Source: WQXF01 sp031553615 (GTDB lineage Bacteria > Bacillota > Clostridia > Christensenellales > Aristaeellaceae). From it: DNA of 64,000 bases. The stretch lies in NCBI GenBank assembly GCA_031553615.1, contig JAVBLJ010000009.1, positions 18,698 through 82,697 of the forward strand, given 5' to 3'. The notes below the pieces were generated by a model. That model searched no databases, was not told the DNA's origin, and saw only the letters and a program-made list of their open reading frames with translations. This document shows positions 1 through 8,985 of this stretch, one piece after another. The translations under genes and the position numbers were made by a program. Within the stretch, counting starts at the first letter, position 1. Every line of letters starts with the position of its first letter.

Positions 1-58
1 TGATATACGGGGAATGATTTGGAAAACCGGATATGTATTGCGTGTGTCAAGGCATATA

Positions 59-84
59 CCAGGCAGGTGCACTTGCCCGGTTTT
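59..84 (+). terminator. possible terminator upstream of hppA
   Basis: CCAGGCA at 59-65 can pair with TGCCCGG at 74-80 (one mismatch), followed by TTTT. It may end a gene lying to the left of the window. No -35/-10 pair for hppA is convincing in the first 164 bases. Confidence 0.3.
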
Positions 85-164
85 GAATGCGATAGATGGA
101 ATTTCGGGGGCTGTCACATCAGGGGGGCAATACAGGGGTTCACGGAAGAAAGGAAGGAACTAAC

Positions 165-2243
165 ATGTCGCTGAATGCCTTTATCTGGGTGTCGATCGTT
201 ATTTCCCTGGCAGCGTTCGTATTTGCTGCGTGGCTGTATCGCTGGGTCAAAGCCCGTCCTTCGGACAATGCGCGCATCGCCGAGATTGGCGGATTGATCC
301 GCCAAGGGGCAAACACCTTCCTGCGCAAGGAGTACATGGTGCTTGCACGATTCGCGATTATCGTCGCGGCACTCATTTTCATTTTTTTGCCAGACCCTAT
401 TTGGAAGGGTTCGATCCACAATAACCTCATCATGGCCCTGGCGTACCTGGCGGGCAACGTGTTCTCCGCCATCGCGGGCGTGATTGGCATCCGCATCGCT
501 ACCATCGCCAACATCAAGACCGCCGAGGCCGCCAAGAAGGGTATCGAGCCCTCGTTTATGACCGGCTTCCGGGGCGGCGCTGTCATGGGCATGGCGGTGG
601 TGGGATCCACGCTGCTGGGCGTGGCGCTGCTGATGCTCATCACTGACGATGCCACCGTGCTGTTGGGCTTTAGCTTTGGCGCTAGCTCGCTGGCGCTGTT
701 TGCCAAGGCGGGCGGCGGTATTTTCACCAAGACTGCCGACATCAGCGCAGATTTGGTGGGCAAGGTGGAGCTGGGCATCCCCGAGGACGATCCGCGCAAC
801 CCGGCGGTTATCGCCGACAACGTGGGCGATAACGTGGGCGACGTGGCCGGCATGGGTGCCGATCTGTTCGATTCCAACGTGGCCTCCATGGCTGCTGCGC
901 TAGGTATTGCCAGCGCGCTGGGCGGCGATAAGCATCTGTACTTCGCCATGGTATTCTGCTATGCGGCGGCGGGCCTGTTAGCCTCCATGCTGGGCGTAGG
1001 CTTGGCGCGCATGGGCAAGCATGGCCCCACACGCGCGCTCAACGCCAGCACCTACATTACCACCGGCATCTACGCGGTGCTGACCGCGCTATGTACCCTG
1101 ATCTTTGGCTTTAAGTGGGCCATTTGGGGCGCGAGCATGGTCGGTCTGCTGGTAGGCGTGGTTATCGGCATCGCCAGCGATTACTTTACCAACGACGAGC
1201 GCAAGCCGGTTCGCAACGGCGCGAAGGCCTCGGAATCCGGCCCGGCGTTTACCATTCTTTCGGGCGTGGCCTACGGTTTCTTGAGCGTGCTGCCCGCATT
1301 GGTGGGCATCGGCATTTCCTCCTTTGTGGCCTTTAAGCTGGGCGCGACGCTGGGCGAGGGCATCGAGTTCGCGATGTTCGGCGTGGCGATGGCGGCGGTG
1401 GGCATGCTGTCCATCGTGGGTATGATCATTTCCAACGATGCGTATGGCCCCATCGTGGACAACGCGCGCGGCTTGGCCGAAATGGGCGAGCTGGGCGAGG
1501 ATGTGCTGGAGATTACCGACAAGCTGGATAGCGCGGGCAACACCGTGAAGGCCATCACCAAGGGCTTCGCGATCGGCGCGGCGGGCTTGACGGTCATCGC
1601 GCTGCTGGGTACCTTCATCAGCGAGGTGAACGTGGCCGCCCGCGAGTTGGGCAGGGCGATCATCACCGGCTTTGACATCATGGACCCCAGCGTTTTCTTC
1701 GGCATGCTGGTCGGTGCGGCGGTGCCCGCCGTGTTCTCGGCGCTGCTCATTTTGGGCGTGGATCGCAACGCACAGCGTATGGTGGCGGAAATTCACCGCC
1801 AGTTTAAGGTTATTCCTGGCCTGAAGGAAGGCAAGAAGGGCGTAGTGCCGGATTACGGCCGCTGCATTGAGATTGCTACTGACGGCGCGCTCAAGGAGCT
1901 GATCCCGGCGGGTCTGGTAGCCATCCTCATTACGCTGGCGGTTGGATTCATCGGCGGCGTGACGGCCATCGGCGGCTACCTGTGCGGCAACATCGTTTCG
2001 GGCCTGCTGCTGGCGCTCTTTATGGGCAACGCGGGCGGACTTTGGGACAACGCGAAGAAATACATCGAATCGGGGAACAATGGCGGCAAGGGTTCGGAAG
2101 CGCACAAGGCTGCCGTGGTGGGCGATACGGTGGGCGACCCCTTCAAGGATACGGCGGGTCCCTCCATCAATACGCAGATCACCGTGGTATCGCTCATCTC
2201 CTCGCTGGCCGCGACCTTGTTCCTGACGCTCTCGCTGTTCTAG
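165..2243 (+). CDS. hppA: membrane-bound proton-pumping pyrophosphatase, K+-independent type
   Basis: Integral membrane pyrophosphatase of 692 residues that couples hydrolysis of pyrophosphate to ion export. The family's substrate-binding signature DNVGDNVGD lies near residues 217-225, and further Asp-rich motifs (DNAKKYIE, GDTVGDPFKDT) are near the C-terminus. The length and the many hydrophobic segments fit the usual 16-helix protein. At the position that separates K+-dependent from K+-independent enzymes the sequence reads GNTVKAIT, giving Lys at about 462 and Thr three residues later. By family knowledge this indicates a K+-independent H+ pump rather than a Na+ pump. The ATG at 165 is preferred because AGGAAGGA lies just upstream; an upstream in-frame ATG at 96 lacks a good ribosome binding site. 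The next gene, 75 bases downstream on the same strand, is another ion-pump component. Confidence 0.96.
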   Translation: MSLNAFIWVSIVISLAAFVFAAWLYRWVKARPSDNARIAEIGGLIRQGANTFLRKEYMVLARFAIIVAALIFIFLPDPIWKGSIHNNLIMALAYLAGNVFSAIAGVIGIRIATIANIKTAEAAKKGIEPSFMTGFRGGAVMGMAVVGSTLLGVALLMLITDDATVLLGFSFGASSLALFAKAGGGIFTKTADISADLVGKVELGIPEDDPRNPAVIADNVGDNVGDVAGMGADLFDSNVASMAAALGIASALGGDKHLYFAMVFCYAAAGLLASMLGVGLARMGKHGPTRALNASTYITTGIYAVLTALCTLIFGFKWAIWGASMVGLLVGVVIGIASDYFTNDERKPVRNGAKASESGPAFTILSGVAYGFLSVLPALVGIGISSFVAFKLGATLGEGIEFAMFGVAMAAVGMLSIVGMIISNDAYGPIVDNARGLAEMGELGEDVLEITDKLDSAGNTVKAITKGFAIGAAGLTVIALLGTFISEVNVAARELGRAIITGFDIMDPSVFFGMLVGAAVPAVFSALLILGVDRNAQRMVAEIHRQFKVIPGLKEGKKGVVPDYGRCIEIATDGALKELIPAGLVAILITLAVGFIGGVTAIGGYLCGNIVSGLLLALFMGNAGGLWDNAKKYIESGNNGGKGSEAHKAAVVGDTVGDPFKDTAGPSINTQITVVSLISSLAATLFLTLSLF

Positions 2244-2318
2244 GCTTTGTTATGGGAGAATGACGGGCACGTCGGGTATCCTTCGGGCTCGTCATAGATA
2301 TACCGAGGAGGCTTGCCA

Positions 2319-3473
2319 ATGGGAAATGTTCTTGCAAAATTGACCGAAGGAATGGCCATGTTCGTTGCGCCGGGCGGGTGGAAGTACATCATCATGATCG
2401 CGGTGGGCTTGGCGCTGATCGCGCTGGCCATCTTCAAGGATTATGAGCCCTTGCTGCTGTTGCCGATCGGTTTTGGTTGCATACTCTGCAACATCCCGCT
2501 CTCGCACGCGGTGGGACTCGATGGGTTCCTGACGGTGCTGTACGATTCGGGCATCGCGAACGAGCTGTTCCCGGTACTGCTGTTCATCGGCATCGGTGCG
2601 ATGATCGATTTCAACCCGCTGTTTACCCAGCCGGTTACGCTGTTCTTCGGCGCGGCGGCACAGTTCGGCATCTTTATGGCGATGTTGTTGGCGGTGCTCT
2701 GCAATTTTGTGATGCCCACGCCCTTCTCCATGCAAGAGGCGGCGGCCATCGGCATCATCGGCGCGGCGGACGGCCCCAGCGCCATCTTCGTGGGCCAGCT
2801 TTTCGCACCGAAGTACATCGGCTCCATCATGGTGGCAGCGTACAGCTACATGTCGCTGGTGCCTCTGATTCAGCCGCCGGTCATCCGCGCGCTGACGACC
2901 TCCAAAGAGCGCCGCATCCGCATGAACACATCGTACGGCAAGAAGGCCTCCAAGCCCATCCGCATCCTGTTCCCGATCATTGTGACGCTGGTGGCGGGCA
3001 TCGTGGCCCCCATGTCCACCTCTCTGATCGGCGCGCTGATGTTCGGCAACCTGCTGCGCGAGTGCGGCGTGACTGAAAAGCTTTCGCTGACCGCGCAGAA
3101 CGAGTTGAGCAACCTGATCACCTTGCTCCTGGGCATCACCATTGGCTCCACGATGCGGGCACAGGAGTTCCTGACGCTGAACACCTTCATCATTCTGGGC
3201 ATCGGCCTGCTGGCCTTCGTGTTTGACACGGCGGGTGGCGTGATGTTCGCCAAGCTGGTCAACCTGTTCCTGCCCGAGGGCAAGAAGGTCAACCCCATGG
3301 TGGGCGCGTGCGGCATCTCGGCCTTCCCCATGAGTGCGCGCGTGATTCAGCGCATGGCCCAGAAGGAGGACCCTGAAAACTTCATCCTCATGCCCGCCAT
3401 TGGCGCCAACGTGGCCGGCCAGGTGGGTTCGATCATCGCCGCCGCGATGATACTGAGCATATTTGCAAAATAG
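2319..3473 (+). CDS. Na+-translocating decarboxylase beta subunit (OadB/GcdB/MmdB family)
   Basis: Membrane subunit of 384 residues from the family that couples decarboxylation of a carboxybiotin intermediate to Na+ export (oxaloacetate, glutaconyl-CoA or methylmalonyl-CoA decarboxylases). The ADGPSAIF segment carries the family's ion-binding Asp, here about residue 151, and the C-terminal GANVAGQVGSIIAA helix is also typical. The ATG at 2319 follows GAGGAGG (2305-2311) at seven bases and is preferred over a TTG two codons upstream. The carboxyltransferase alpha subunit and biotin carrier are not nearby, so the substrate cannot be named. It lies between hppA and a tiny membrane gene, probably in one operon. 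Confidence 0.93.
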   Translation: MGNVLAKLTEGMAMFVAPGGWKYIIMIAVGLALIALAIFKDYEPLLLLPIGFGCILCNIPLSHAVGLDGFLTVLYDSGIANELFPVLLFIGIGAMIDFNPLFTQPVTLFFGAAAQFGIFMAMLLAVLCNFVMPTPFSMQEAAAIGIIGAADGPSAIFVGQLFAPKYIGSIMVAAYSYMSLVPLIQPPVIRALTTSKERRIRMNTSYGKKASKPIRILFPIIVTLVAGIVAPMSTSLIGALMFGNLLRECGVTEKLSLTAQNELSNLITLLLGITIGSTMRAQEFLTLNTFIILGIGLLAFVFDTAGGVMFAKLVNLFLPEGKKVNPMVGACGISAFPMSARVIQRMAQKEDPENFILMPAIGANVAGQVGSIIAAAMILSIFAK

Positions 3474-3485
3474 GAGGTGCGGCTT

Positions 3486-3635
3486 ATGGAAAGTGCGAAA
3501 ATCGTCGATATGTTGCTCGAAGCGCTGCGCGCCATGGGCATCGGCATCTCGGGCGTGTTCCTGGTGCTGGCGGTATTTTACGGCACCATCAAGCTGATCA
3601 TGGCTGCCGACAAGGGCGAAAAAACACCGGAGTAA
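3486..3635 (+). CDS. 49-residue membrane protein, decarboxylase gamma-like
   Basis: A very short reading frame starting at an ATG preceded by AGGAGGTG directly after the stop of the beta-subunit gene (12-base gap). It encodes a short amphipathic start, one transmembrane helix (about residues 18-40, GIGISGVFLVLAVFYGTIKL) and a charged tail. Size, single-helix topology and position match the small gamma subunits of Na+-pumping decarboxylases, which anchor the complex. The family assignment is inferred from context and topology, not from a diagnostic motif. The ribosome binding site and tight spacing make the gene itself convincing. Confidence 0.75.
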   Translation: MESAKIVDMLLEALRAMGIGISGVFLVLAVFYGTIKLIMAADKGEKTPE

Positions 3636-3650
3636 GCAGCGTACACGCAG

Positions 3651-3689
3651 AAGCGCCGCCTTCCTCGCAAACGAGGAGGGCGGCGCTTT
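3651..3689. terminator. bidirectional terminator between convergent genes
   Basis: AGCGCCGCC followed by TTCCTC pairs with GAGGAG plus GGCGGCGCT around a short loop, with A and T runs on both sides. It sits between the ion-pump operon (+) and the exporter operon (-) and can serve both. Confidence 0.75.
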
Positions 3690-3724
3690 GATGTGGGATG
3701 GTTGCTCGCCGAGGCTTACCGGGT

Positions 3725-5860
3725 TTACAGCGCGTCCGCGATCTTGCTGGTTTGGCGCTGGGCCATGACCAGGTTGTAGTAGATGCCCTTTTGCTTGAGC
3801 AAATCCACATGGGAGCCGGTCTCCGCGATCTTGCCCTTATCGAGCACGATGAGCCGGTCGGCGCTGCGCAGGGTGGAGAGCCGATGGGCAATGGCGATGG
3901 TGGTGCGGCCCTTGGTGATGCGGTTGAGGCTATCCTGAATGGAGGATTCGGTCTCTACGTCCAGCGAGCTGGTGGCCTCGTCCAATATGAGGATATCGGG
4001 GTTTTTGATGACGGCGCGAGCGATGGCGATACGCTGGCGTTCGCCGCCCGAGAGCGTGTAGCCGCTTTCGCCGATCAGCGTATCGTACCCATCGGCATTT
4101 TTCATGATGAACTCATGGGCGTTGGCGGCTTTGCAGGCCGCGATCACCTCGTCGATGGTGGCGCCGGGCTTGGCGTAGGCGACGTTTTCGAAGACTGATC
4201 CGGCAAAGAGGAACGTATCTTGGAATACCACGCCGATGCGCTCGTGCAGATGCTTGGGCGAGATATCGCGGATATCGGTGCCGTTGATGGTGATGCTGCC
4301 GATATTTGGGTCGTACAGGCGCATCAGGAGGTTGATCATGGTCGATTTGCCGGCGCCAGAGCGGCCCACGATGCCGATCATCTCGCCGGGCTTGATGTCG
4401 ATGGAGACGTCCTTGAGCACTGGCTCGTAGGATTTGTAGCCGAAGGACACACCCTGGAAGGCCATGCTGCCGGTCACCGGAACCACCACGCTTTGCTCGG
4501 TCTCGGCGATGTCAGGCTCCTCGTCCAGGATTTCCAACAGCTTGATGAGGCTGGTGGATGCATCGGCCAGCCAGCGCGGGAAGGAGACCAGCCAGCGCAG
4601 CGGCGAGTAGATGTAGCCGATGTACATGGTAAACTGCACCAGCACGCCCAGGCTCAGGTTGCCCGCTAAGATCGACTTGCCGCCGAAGTAGAGCACCAGA
4701 AATTCGCCGATGCCGGTGACGAAGGTGAGCGCGGGGAAGAGCAGCGCCCAAATACGCTCATTGCTGGAGGAAACCGAGGCCAGCTTGTGCGTGGCCTTTG
4801 AAAACTTTTCGATTTCCGCCTCTTCATTGCCGAAGGCTTTCACGGTGCGGATGCCCTTGATGATGTCGTGCAGGATCGATTGGCAGCGCGAGTGATGCCG
4901 CCACTGGCGCTCGAAGCGGATGAATATGAAGCGCCAGAACCGCGAGAGCGCGATCATCACCACTGGGATGGGCAGCACCACCAGCAGGGTGAGCAGGGGA
5001 TTGGTGACGAGTAGGATGATGAGCACGATTACGAAGGTGATCATCATCTCGACCGCCCAGCGGCCGCCATCGGAGAGGAACTCCTTGATGGTGACGGTAT
5101 CCTCCATCACGCGGCGGATCAGGTCGCCGGGCGTGCGCTTCGAAAGCGAATTGAGTGAAAGCTTTTGGATGCGCGCGTAGGCCAGATCTCGCAGATAGTT
5201 GGAGAAGAGGATGCTGCCCTTGTTAAACACGCGCGAGCTGATGATGAACAGCACCTCGCCCAGCGCGCGCGCCAGGAACATGGCCCCGGCCAACACGGCA
5301 ATCTGCTGCATGGTGCCAACCTTTGGCCCCAGGTAGTTATCGATCAGCTGGCGGTTGAAGAGCGGAACCAACAGATATAGCATCGAAGAGAAGGTCAGCA
5401 GCAGTTCAGCGGAGAGCAACTGCTTGGTGAAGGGCTTCAATAAACCCAGCGCACGCTTGAGCAGGCCCAGCTTTTCGTAGCAGAACAAGCAGACCGACAT
5501 GCCCTCGATGAAGGGCTGACCGCACTTTTCACAGCACGGCTTCGGCTTCTCTTCCCCAAATTCAGCCTTCCCGGTTTGGATGAGGTGGTTGAGCACCTTG
5601 CAGAACTCTCCTGCCGGTTGCAGCACCGACATGGTGAAGCGGCAGAGCAGTTGCTCGGTGCCATCTTTTCTTTTTGCCAGGAGCAGGCCGCAGCCTACGC
5701 CGGGCAGAACCGAGGCCTCCTCGATTTCCTTTGCGACGGCGGTTCGAACAGCCTCTCCTTCGCAGCGCGCTTCAATGTTGCCCTGCTCATCCAGGGTTAG
5801 CACGCCCTGGGCAGGAAGCATGGTTTCGTTCAGGTCAAATTCCATCGAATAGGATTTCAT
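3725..5860 (-). CDS. ABC exporter half-transporter with N-terminal zinc ribbon (1)
   Basis: A 711-residue protein with three parts: an N-terminal cytosolic domain of about 105 residues, a zinc ribbon (C110-x2-C113 and C124-x2-C127), and a type I ABC exporter core with six membrane helices (about 150-430) and an ATPase. Walker A is GRSGAGKS, the signature LSGGERQR, Walker B ILILDEATSS with the catalytic Glu, and the H-loop IAHRLS, so the ATPase should be active. AAGGGA lies six bases before the ATG. It is the last gene of a three-gene minus-strand operon with a DUF1854 protein and a second exporter of the same architecture, suggesting a heterodimer. NCBI family names connect DUF1854 and such exporters with cyanophycin metabolism in proteobacteria; no cyanophycin genes are seen here, so the substrate is unknown. 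Confidence 0.9.
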   Translation of the reverse strand: MKSYSMEFDLNETMLPAQGVLTLDEQGNIEARCEGEAVRTAVAKEIEEASVLPGVGCGLLLAKRKDGTEQLLCRFTMSVLQPAGEFCKVLNHLIQTGKAEFGEEKPKPCCEKCGQPFIEGMSVCLFCYEKLGLLKRALGLLKPFTKQLLSAELLLTFSSMLYLLVPLFNRQLIDNYLGPKVGTMQQIAVLAGAMFLARALGEVLFIISSRVFNKGSILFSNYLRDLAYARIQKLSLNSLSKRTPGDLIRRVMEDTVTIKEFLSDGGRWAVEMMITFVIVLIILLVTNPLLTLLVVLPIPVVMIALSRFWRFIFIRFERQWRHHSRCQSILHDIIKGIRTVKAFGNEEAEIEKFSKATHKLASVSSSNERIWALLFPALTFVTGIGEFLVLYFGGKSILAGNLSLGVLVQFTMYIGYIYSPLRWLVSFPRWLADASTSLIKLLEILDEEPDIAETEQSVVVPVTGSMAFQGVSFGYKSYEPVLKDVSIDIKPGEMIGIVGRSGAGKSTMINLLMRLYDPNIGSITINGTDIRDISPKHLHERIGVVFQDTFLFAGSVFENVAYAKPGATIDEVIAACKAANAHEFIMKNADGYDTLIGESGYTLSGGERQRIAIARAVIKNPDILILDEATSSLDVETESSIQDSLNRITKGRTTIAIAHRLSTLRSADRLIVLDKGKIAETGSHVDLLKQKGIYYNLVMAQRQTSKIADAL

Positions 5861-5914
5861 GGCAAATCCCTTCTTTTATGTAGTGTGGTAGCGCTTGGAT
5901 AGCGTGGGGCATAG

Positions 5915-5941
5915 GCGCATTCCGGAACGCGCATTCCGAAC
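5915..5941. repeat. tandem duplication, 14/13-bp units
   Basis: GCGCATTCCGGAAC (5915-5928) is followed directly by GCGCATTCCGAAC (5929-5941), in the gap between the DUF1854 gene and exporter 1. It is one of several such junction duplications in the window. Confidence 0.7.
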
Positions 5942-5946
5942 ACGCA

Positions 5947-6501
5947 CTAGAATAGGTAGGGCTCCAGCCGCTTCAGGCTCTTCTTATCCAGCGCTTGCAA
6001 GGTGGGTACCATGTAGCGGTTGCCGTCCACGTCAAACAGGATCAGGCGGTTCTCATCGAGCATGCGGATATTCTTGTTCACATCCTTGATAGCGCAGTTT
6101 CGGTTGAACGAACGACCCTCGCCCTGAATGCGCAGCTCCATGTACACGTAGCCCAGCTTGTCTTTGACTGACTTGATTTCGAGCACCAGCGGGCAATAGT
6201 AGCGCCGATCGAGTTCGGCGGCGACGATGCGCAACTGAGCATCACTGAGCTCCGCGACGCTGCGGATGATGCCGACTTCCTTGTTTTCCGCATCGGCCAC
6301 CGAGATGTATTCACCCGGCGCACCGACGGGCAACGAGCGACGGAATGCCACGCGCGGGTATTCCTTGCCCGCGTAGCGCAGGCCGGTGAATCCGCCGGAG
6401 GTTGCGTAGAACTCGGCTTGCTTCAAATCGAGAAACCCGATATCGATGGCATCGGCGAGGGTTTGCATCTGCTGGGTCTGTACTTCAGCATTGACTTGCA
6501 T
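5947..6501 (-). CDS. DUF1854 family protein
   Basis: A soluble 184-residue protein. The ATG at 6501 follows GGAGGA at seven bases; an upstream ATG at 6564 lacks a ribosome binding site. The C-terminal two thirds (about residues 40-184) match the DUF1854 pattern, including the segments VAFRRSLPVG, EIGIIRS-like EVGIIRSVAEL, ELDRRYYCP and the terminal LDENRLILFDVDGNRYMVP. Family members typically sit next to paired ABC exporters, as here, where it lies between the two half-transporters (gaps of 95 and 86 bases). It has no signal peptide or membrane segment, so a cytosolic accessory or regulatory part of the transporter is likely. The biochemical function is unknown. Confidence 0.82.
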   Translation of the reverse strand: MQVNAEVQTQQMQTLADAIDIGFLDLKQAEFYATSGGFTGLRYAGKEYPRVAFRRSLPVGAPGEYISVADAENKEVGIIRSVAELSDAQLRIVAAELDRRYYCPLVLEIKSVKDKLGYVYMELRIQGEGRSFNRNCAIKDVNKNIRMLDENRLILFDVDGNRYMVPTLQALDKKSLKRLEPYLF

Positions 6502-6596
6502 AGCGTATTCCTCCAAATAACATTGGTTAATGGGTTCATTGGCGATCATCTGGCTGGTTTTCAAACGGGGCGAGGCGTTCTTGCGGTGGCAAACCG

Positions 6597-8861
6597 CTAG
6601 GCATCCATGTTGATGACCTTGAGCCCCTCCATTTGAATTTTGTAGAGCTTGTGGTATTCGCCCATCTTCTTCATCAGCTCTGCGTGAGTGCCGCGCTCCA
6701 CTACCTTGCCCTCGTCGATGACGGCCAGGCTATCGGCATCGCGCAGGGTTGAAAGCCGGTGCGCGATGGCAATGGTGGTACGGCCCTTTTGCAGGGCGGC
6801 GAGCGATGCTTGGATGTTGGCCTCGGTTTCGGTATCCATGGCCGCAGTAGCCTCGTCCAGTATGAGAATGCACGGGTTTTGCAGGATGGTGCGGGCGATG
6901 GAGAGACGCTGCTTTTCGCCGCCGGAAAGGTCCTGGCCCCCTGCGCCCACGCGGGTCTCGTAGCCATCGGGCAATTGCATGATAAACTCGTGTGCCGAGG
7001 CTGCTTTGGCGGCGCGAATCACGTCCTCGATGCTGGCATCGGGCCGCGCGTAGCGGATATTGTCCGCGATGCTGCCGATGAACAGGTAGATATCCTGCGA
7101 TACGATGCCGATGTTCTTGCGCAATTGGTCGAGCGGCAATTCTTTGACGTTCACGCCGTCGATCAGTATTTCGCCCTCGTTGACGTCGTACAGCCGGGCG
7201 ATCAGGTTGGCGAGCGTCGATTTGCCCGCGCCGGTCTTGCCCACGATGCCCAGCATTTTTCCGGCGTCTACCTGCAAATCCAGGCCCTTGAGCACGGGGG
7301 TGGCCGGGTCGTATTCGAACCATACGCCGCGCACGTCGATATCCCCCCGCAGGGTGTCCAGCTTGACGGGCTTTTCGGGGTCCACCACGTCGGGCTTGGC
7401 ATCGATGATTTCGAACACGCGTTGGGCCGAGTCCACACACCGCGCCCACCAGTTGGAAACCCAGGACATGAACTCCAGCGGCCCGTACAGCATTTGCAGA
7501 TAGGCGATGAAGGTCAGGAAGGTGCCGAGCGTGATCTCCCCGTTGACCACCATCGTTCCGCCGATAACCGTGACCACGACCTGCCCGAAGAACAGGAACA
7601 GGTAGATGAGCGGGAAGGCAGTGAAGCCGATGTTGAACGAGGCGATGTCAACCCCGGCCTGCTTGCGGCTCAAATCCGCGAAGCGTGATGCCTCGTCATC
7701 CTCGCGCGCGTAGGCCTTAATCACGCGCTGACCATTCACCGAATCGCTGACCATGGAGTTCAGCTGCGAGCTGTAGACCCAATTCTTGTGATGGAACCGG
7801 CGGAACACGGTCCACAGGAATCGGAAAAGCAGGATGGCGATGGGCAGTATGACCACGCAGATCAGCGCGAGCTTCAGGTTGAGCACGCACATGAGCGTGA
7901 TGACGCCGACGAAGGTGAGCGCATTGATGATCACGTAGGGGAGACCGTCCACAAAGAACCAGTAGATGTTGTTCGCATCCTTGTTGACGCGGTTCATGAG
8001 CGCGCCGGTGCGCTTGGAGGTATAAAAGCCGACGGAAAGACGCTGCATGGCCTCGAAGATTTGCACCTTCAAATCGTAGATGATCCAAGGCACGGTGCGC
8101 GCCAGCACGTAGGAATAGATCGTATTGAGTCCTACGCCGATACCGCGTACCGCGAAGAGCAGCAGCACCGCTCCCAGAATAAGGCCGAATGCGGAGCCGC
8201 CCGGCGTGAGTACATCGTCGAATATCCGCTTTGCGCCAAGGTAGGGTGCGATGATGGAGAACGCTGAGCTGAGCAGCATGACCACCAGGATGGTGATGAC
8301 CTTGGCCTGGTAGCGGCCAAAGAAGCCCATGAGGCGGCGAGTAATGGAGGTCTTGTCCAAGCACTTGGGGCAAAGCTTACGATCGGGCTCGGGGTAGCGG
8401 GTGCCGCACTTGGGGCAAAAGAGCTCCTCATCCACCAGCACCTCGCGCAGCGGTTCTTCGCCCTTGCCGATGTTGGAGATTACCTTGATCAGGCGTTCGG
8501 CCGTGCCCAGGAAGCCCACGGAAAAGGTCATGAGCACGCGGGCCTCGCTATCCTTCTTTTCTTCGATCAGCAGGCCGGTGGAAAGCAGGCGCTCGGTTTT
8601 GAGCTCGCCCAGCTCCTTAAGAGGAAGCACTTCCATACCGCTAACGACGTAGGTGGCTACGATGCGCCGTGCGCCGGTGGTCTTGACCACCTTTTCCTCG
8701 CCGGTGAGCAGGTAGAGCGTGTCGGCATCGACCGCCGCATACAGATCGGCGTAATCGCCCTCGCGCGTCATGTCGGTGTGAATGGCGTAGATAAGCTTTT
8801 TGACATCAACTCCCTGGGCTTCGAAAGCAGGGATCATGTACTCTGGGATGTGGGTTTTCAC
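6597..8861 (-). CDS. ABC exporter half-transporter with N-terminal zinc ribbon (2)
   Basis: A 754-residue exporter, first gene of the operon. The GTG at 8861 is chosen because GGAGGG lies six bases upstream; the longer frame reaching back to 8993 runs through the leader hairpins. An N-terminal domain of about 145 residues precedes a zinc ribbon (C149-PK-C152, C164-PK-C167), six membrane helices and an ATPase with Walker A GKTGAGKS, signature LSGGEKQR, Walker B ILILDEATAAMD and H-loop IAHRLS. The segment around residues 70-130 resembles the N-terminal domain of exporter 1 (compare STGLLIEEKKDSEARVLMTF with GCGLLLAKRKDGTEQLLCRF), so the two genes are paralogues. Both ATPase sites look intact, unlike many heterodimeric exporters in which one site is degenerate. 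Substrate unknown. Confidence 0.9.
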   Translation of the reverse strand: MKTHIPEYMIPAFEAQGVDVKKLIYAIHTDMTREGDYADLYAAVDADTLYLLTGEEKVVKTTGARRIVATYVVSGMEVLPLKELGELKTERLLSTGLLIEEKKDSEARVLMTFSVGFLGTAERLIKVISNIGKGEEPLREVLVDEELFCPKCGTRYPEPDRKLCPKCLDKTSITRRLMGFFGRYQAKVITILVVMLLSSAFSIIAPYLGAKRIFDDVLTPGGSAFGLILGAVLLLFAVRGIGVGLNTIYSYVLARTVPWIIYDLKVQIFEAMQRLSVGFYTSKRTGALMNRVNKDANNIYWFFVDGLPYVIINALTFVGVITLMCVLNLKLALICVVILPIAILLFRFLWTVFRRFHHKNWVYSSQLNSMVSDSVNGQRVIKAYAREDDEASRFADLSRKQAGVDIASFNIGFTAFPLIYLFLFFGQVVVTVIGGTMVVNGEITLGTFLTFIAYLQMLYGPLEFMSWVSNWWARCVDSAQRVFEIIDAKPDVVDPEKPVKLDTLRGDIDVRGVWFEYDPATPVLKGLDLQVDAGKMLGIVGKTGAGKSTLANLIARLYDVNEGEILIDGVNVKELPLDQLRKNIGIVSQDIYLFIGSIADNIRYARPDASIEDVIRAAKAASAHEFIMQLPDGYETRVGAGGQDLSGGEKQRLSIARTILQNPCILILDEATAAMDTETEANIQASLAALQKGRTTIAIAHRLSTLRDADSLAVIDEGKVVERGTHAELMKKMGEYHKLYKIQMEGLKVINMDA

Positions 8862-8912
8862 GGGAAACCCTCCTGTTTCATACATAATAGAGTAGCCGAA
8901 TAGACACAAAAG

Positions 8913-8934
8913 AGGCGGGGTTACAACCCCGCCT
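8913..8934 (-). terminator. second terminator-like hairpin in the exporter leader
   Basis: On the minus strand AGGCGGGGTT and AACCCCGCCT form a near-perfect 10-bp stem with a two-base gap, followed by CTTTTGTG. It lies about 50 bases before the GTG start of exporter 2 and could act as an attenuator. Confidence 0.55.
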
Positions 8935-8965
8935 AGATGGCTTTGATCACCGGCACTCGGCGAAC

Positions 8966-8985
8966 AAAAAAGCGTGGTCAACCAC
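8966..8985 (-). terminator. first terminator-like hairpin in the exporter leader
   Basis: On the minus strand GTGGT-TG-ACCAC is followed by GC and six T residues. The stem is short, but the U-tract is good, and it lies upstream of a second hairpin in the same leader. Confidence 0.5.

Noticed and set aside
1089..2105. A 338-codon open frame on the minus strand inside hppA
   Set aside because: It is antisense to conserved pyrophosphatase coding sequence and its low-complexity His/Arg-rich translation shows no family features.
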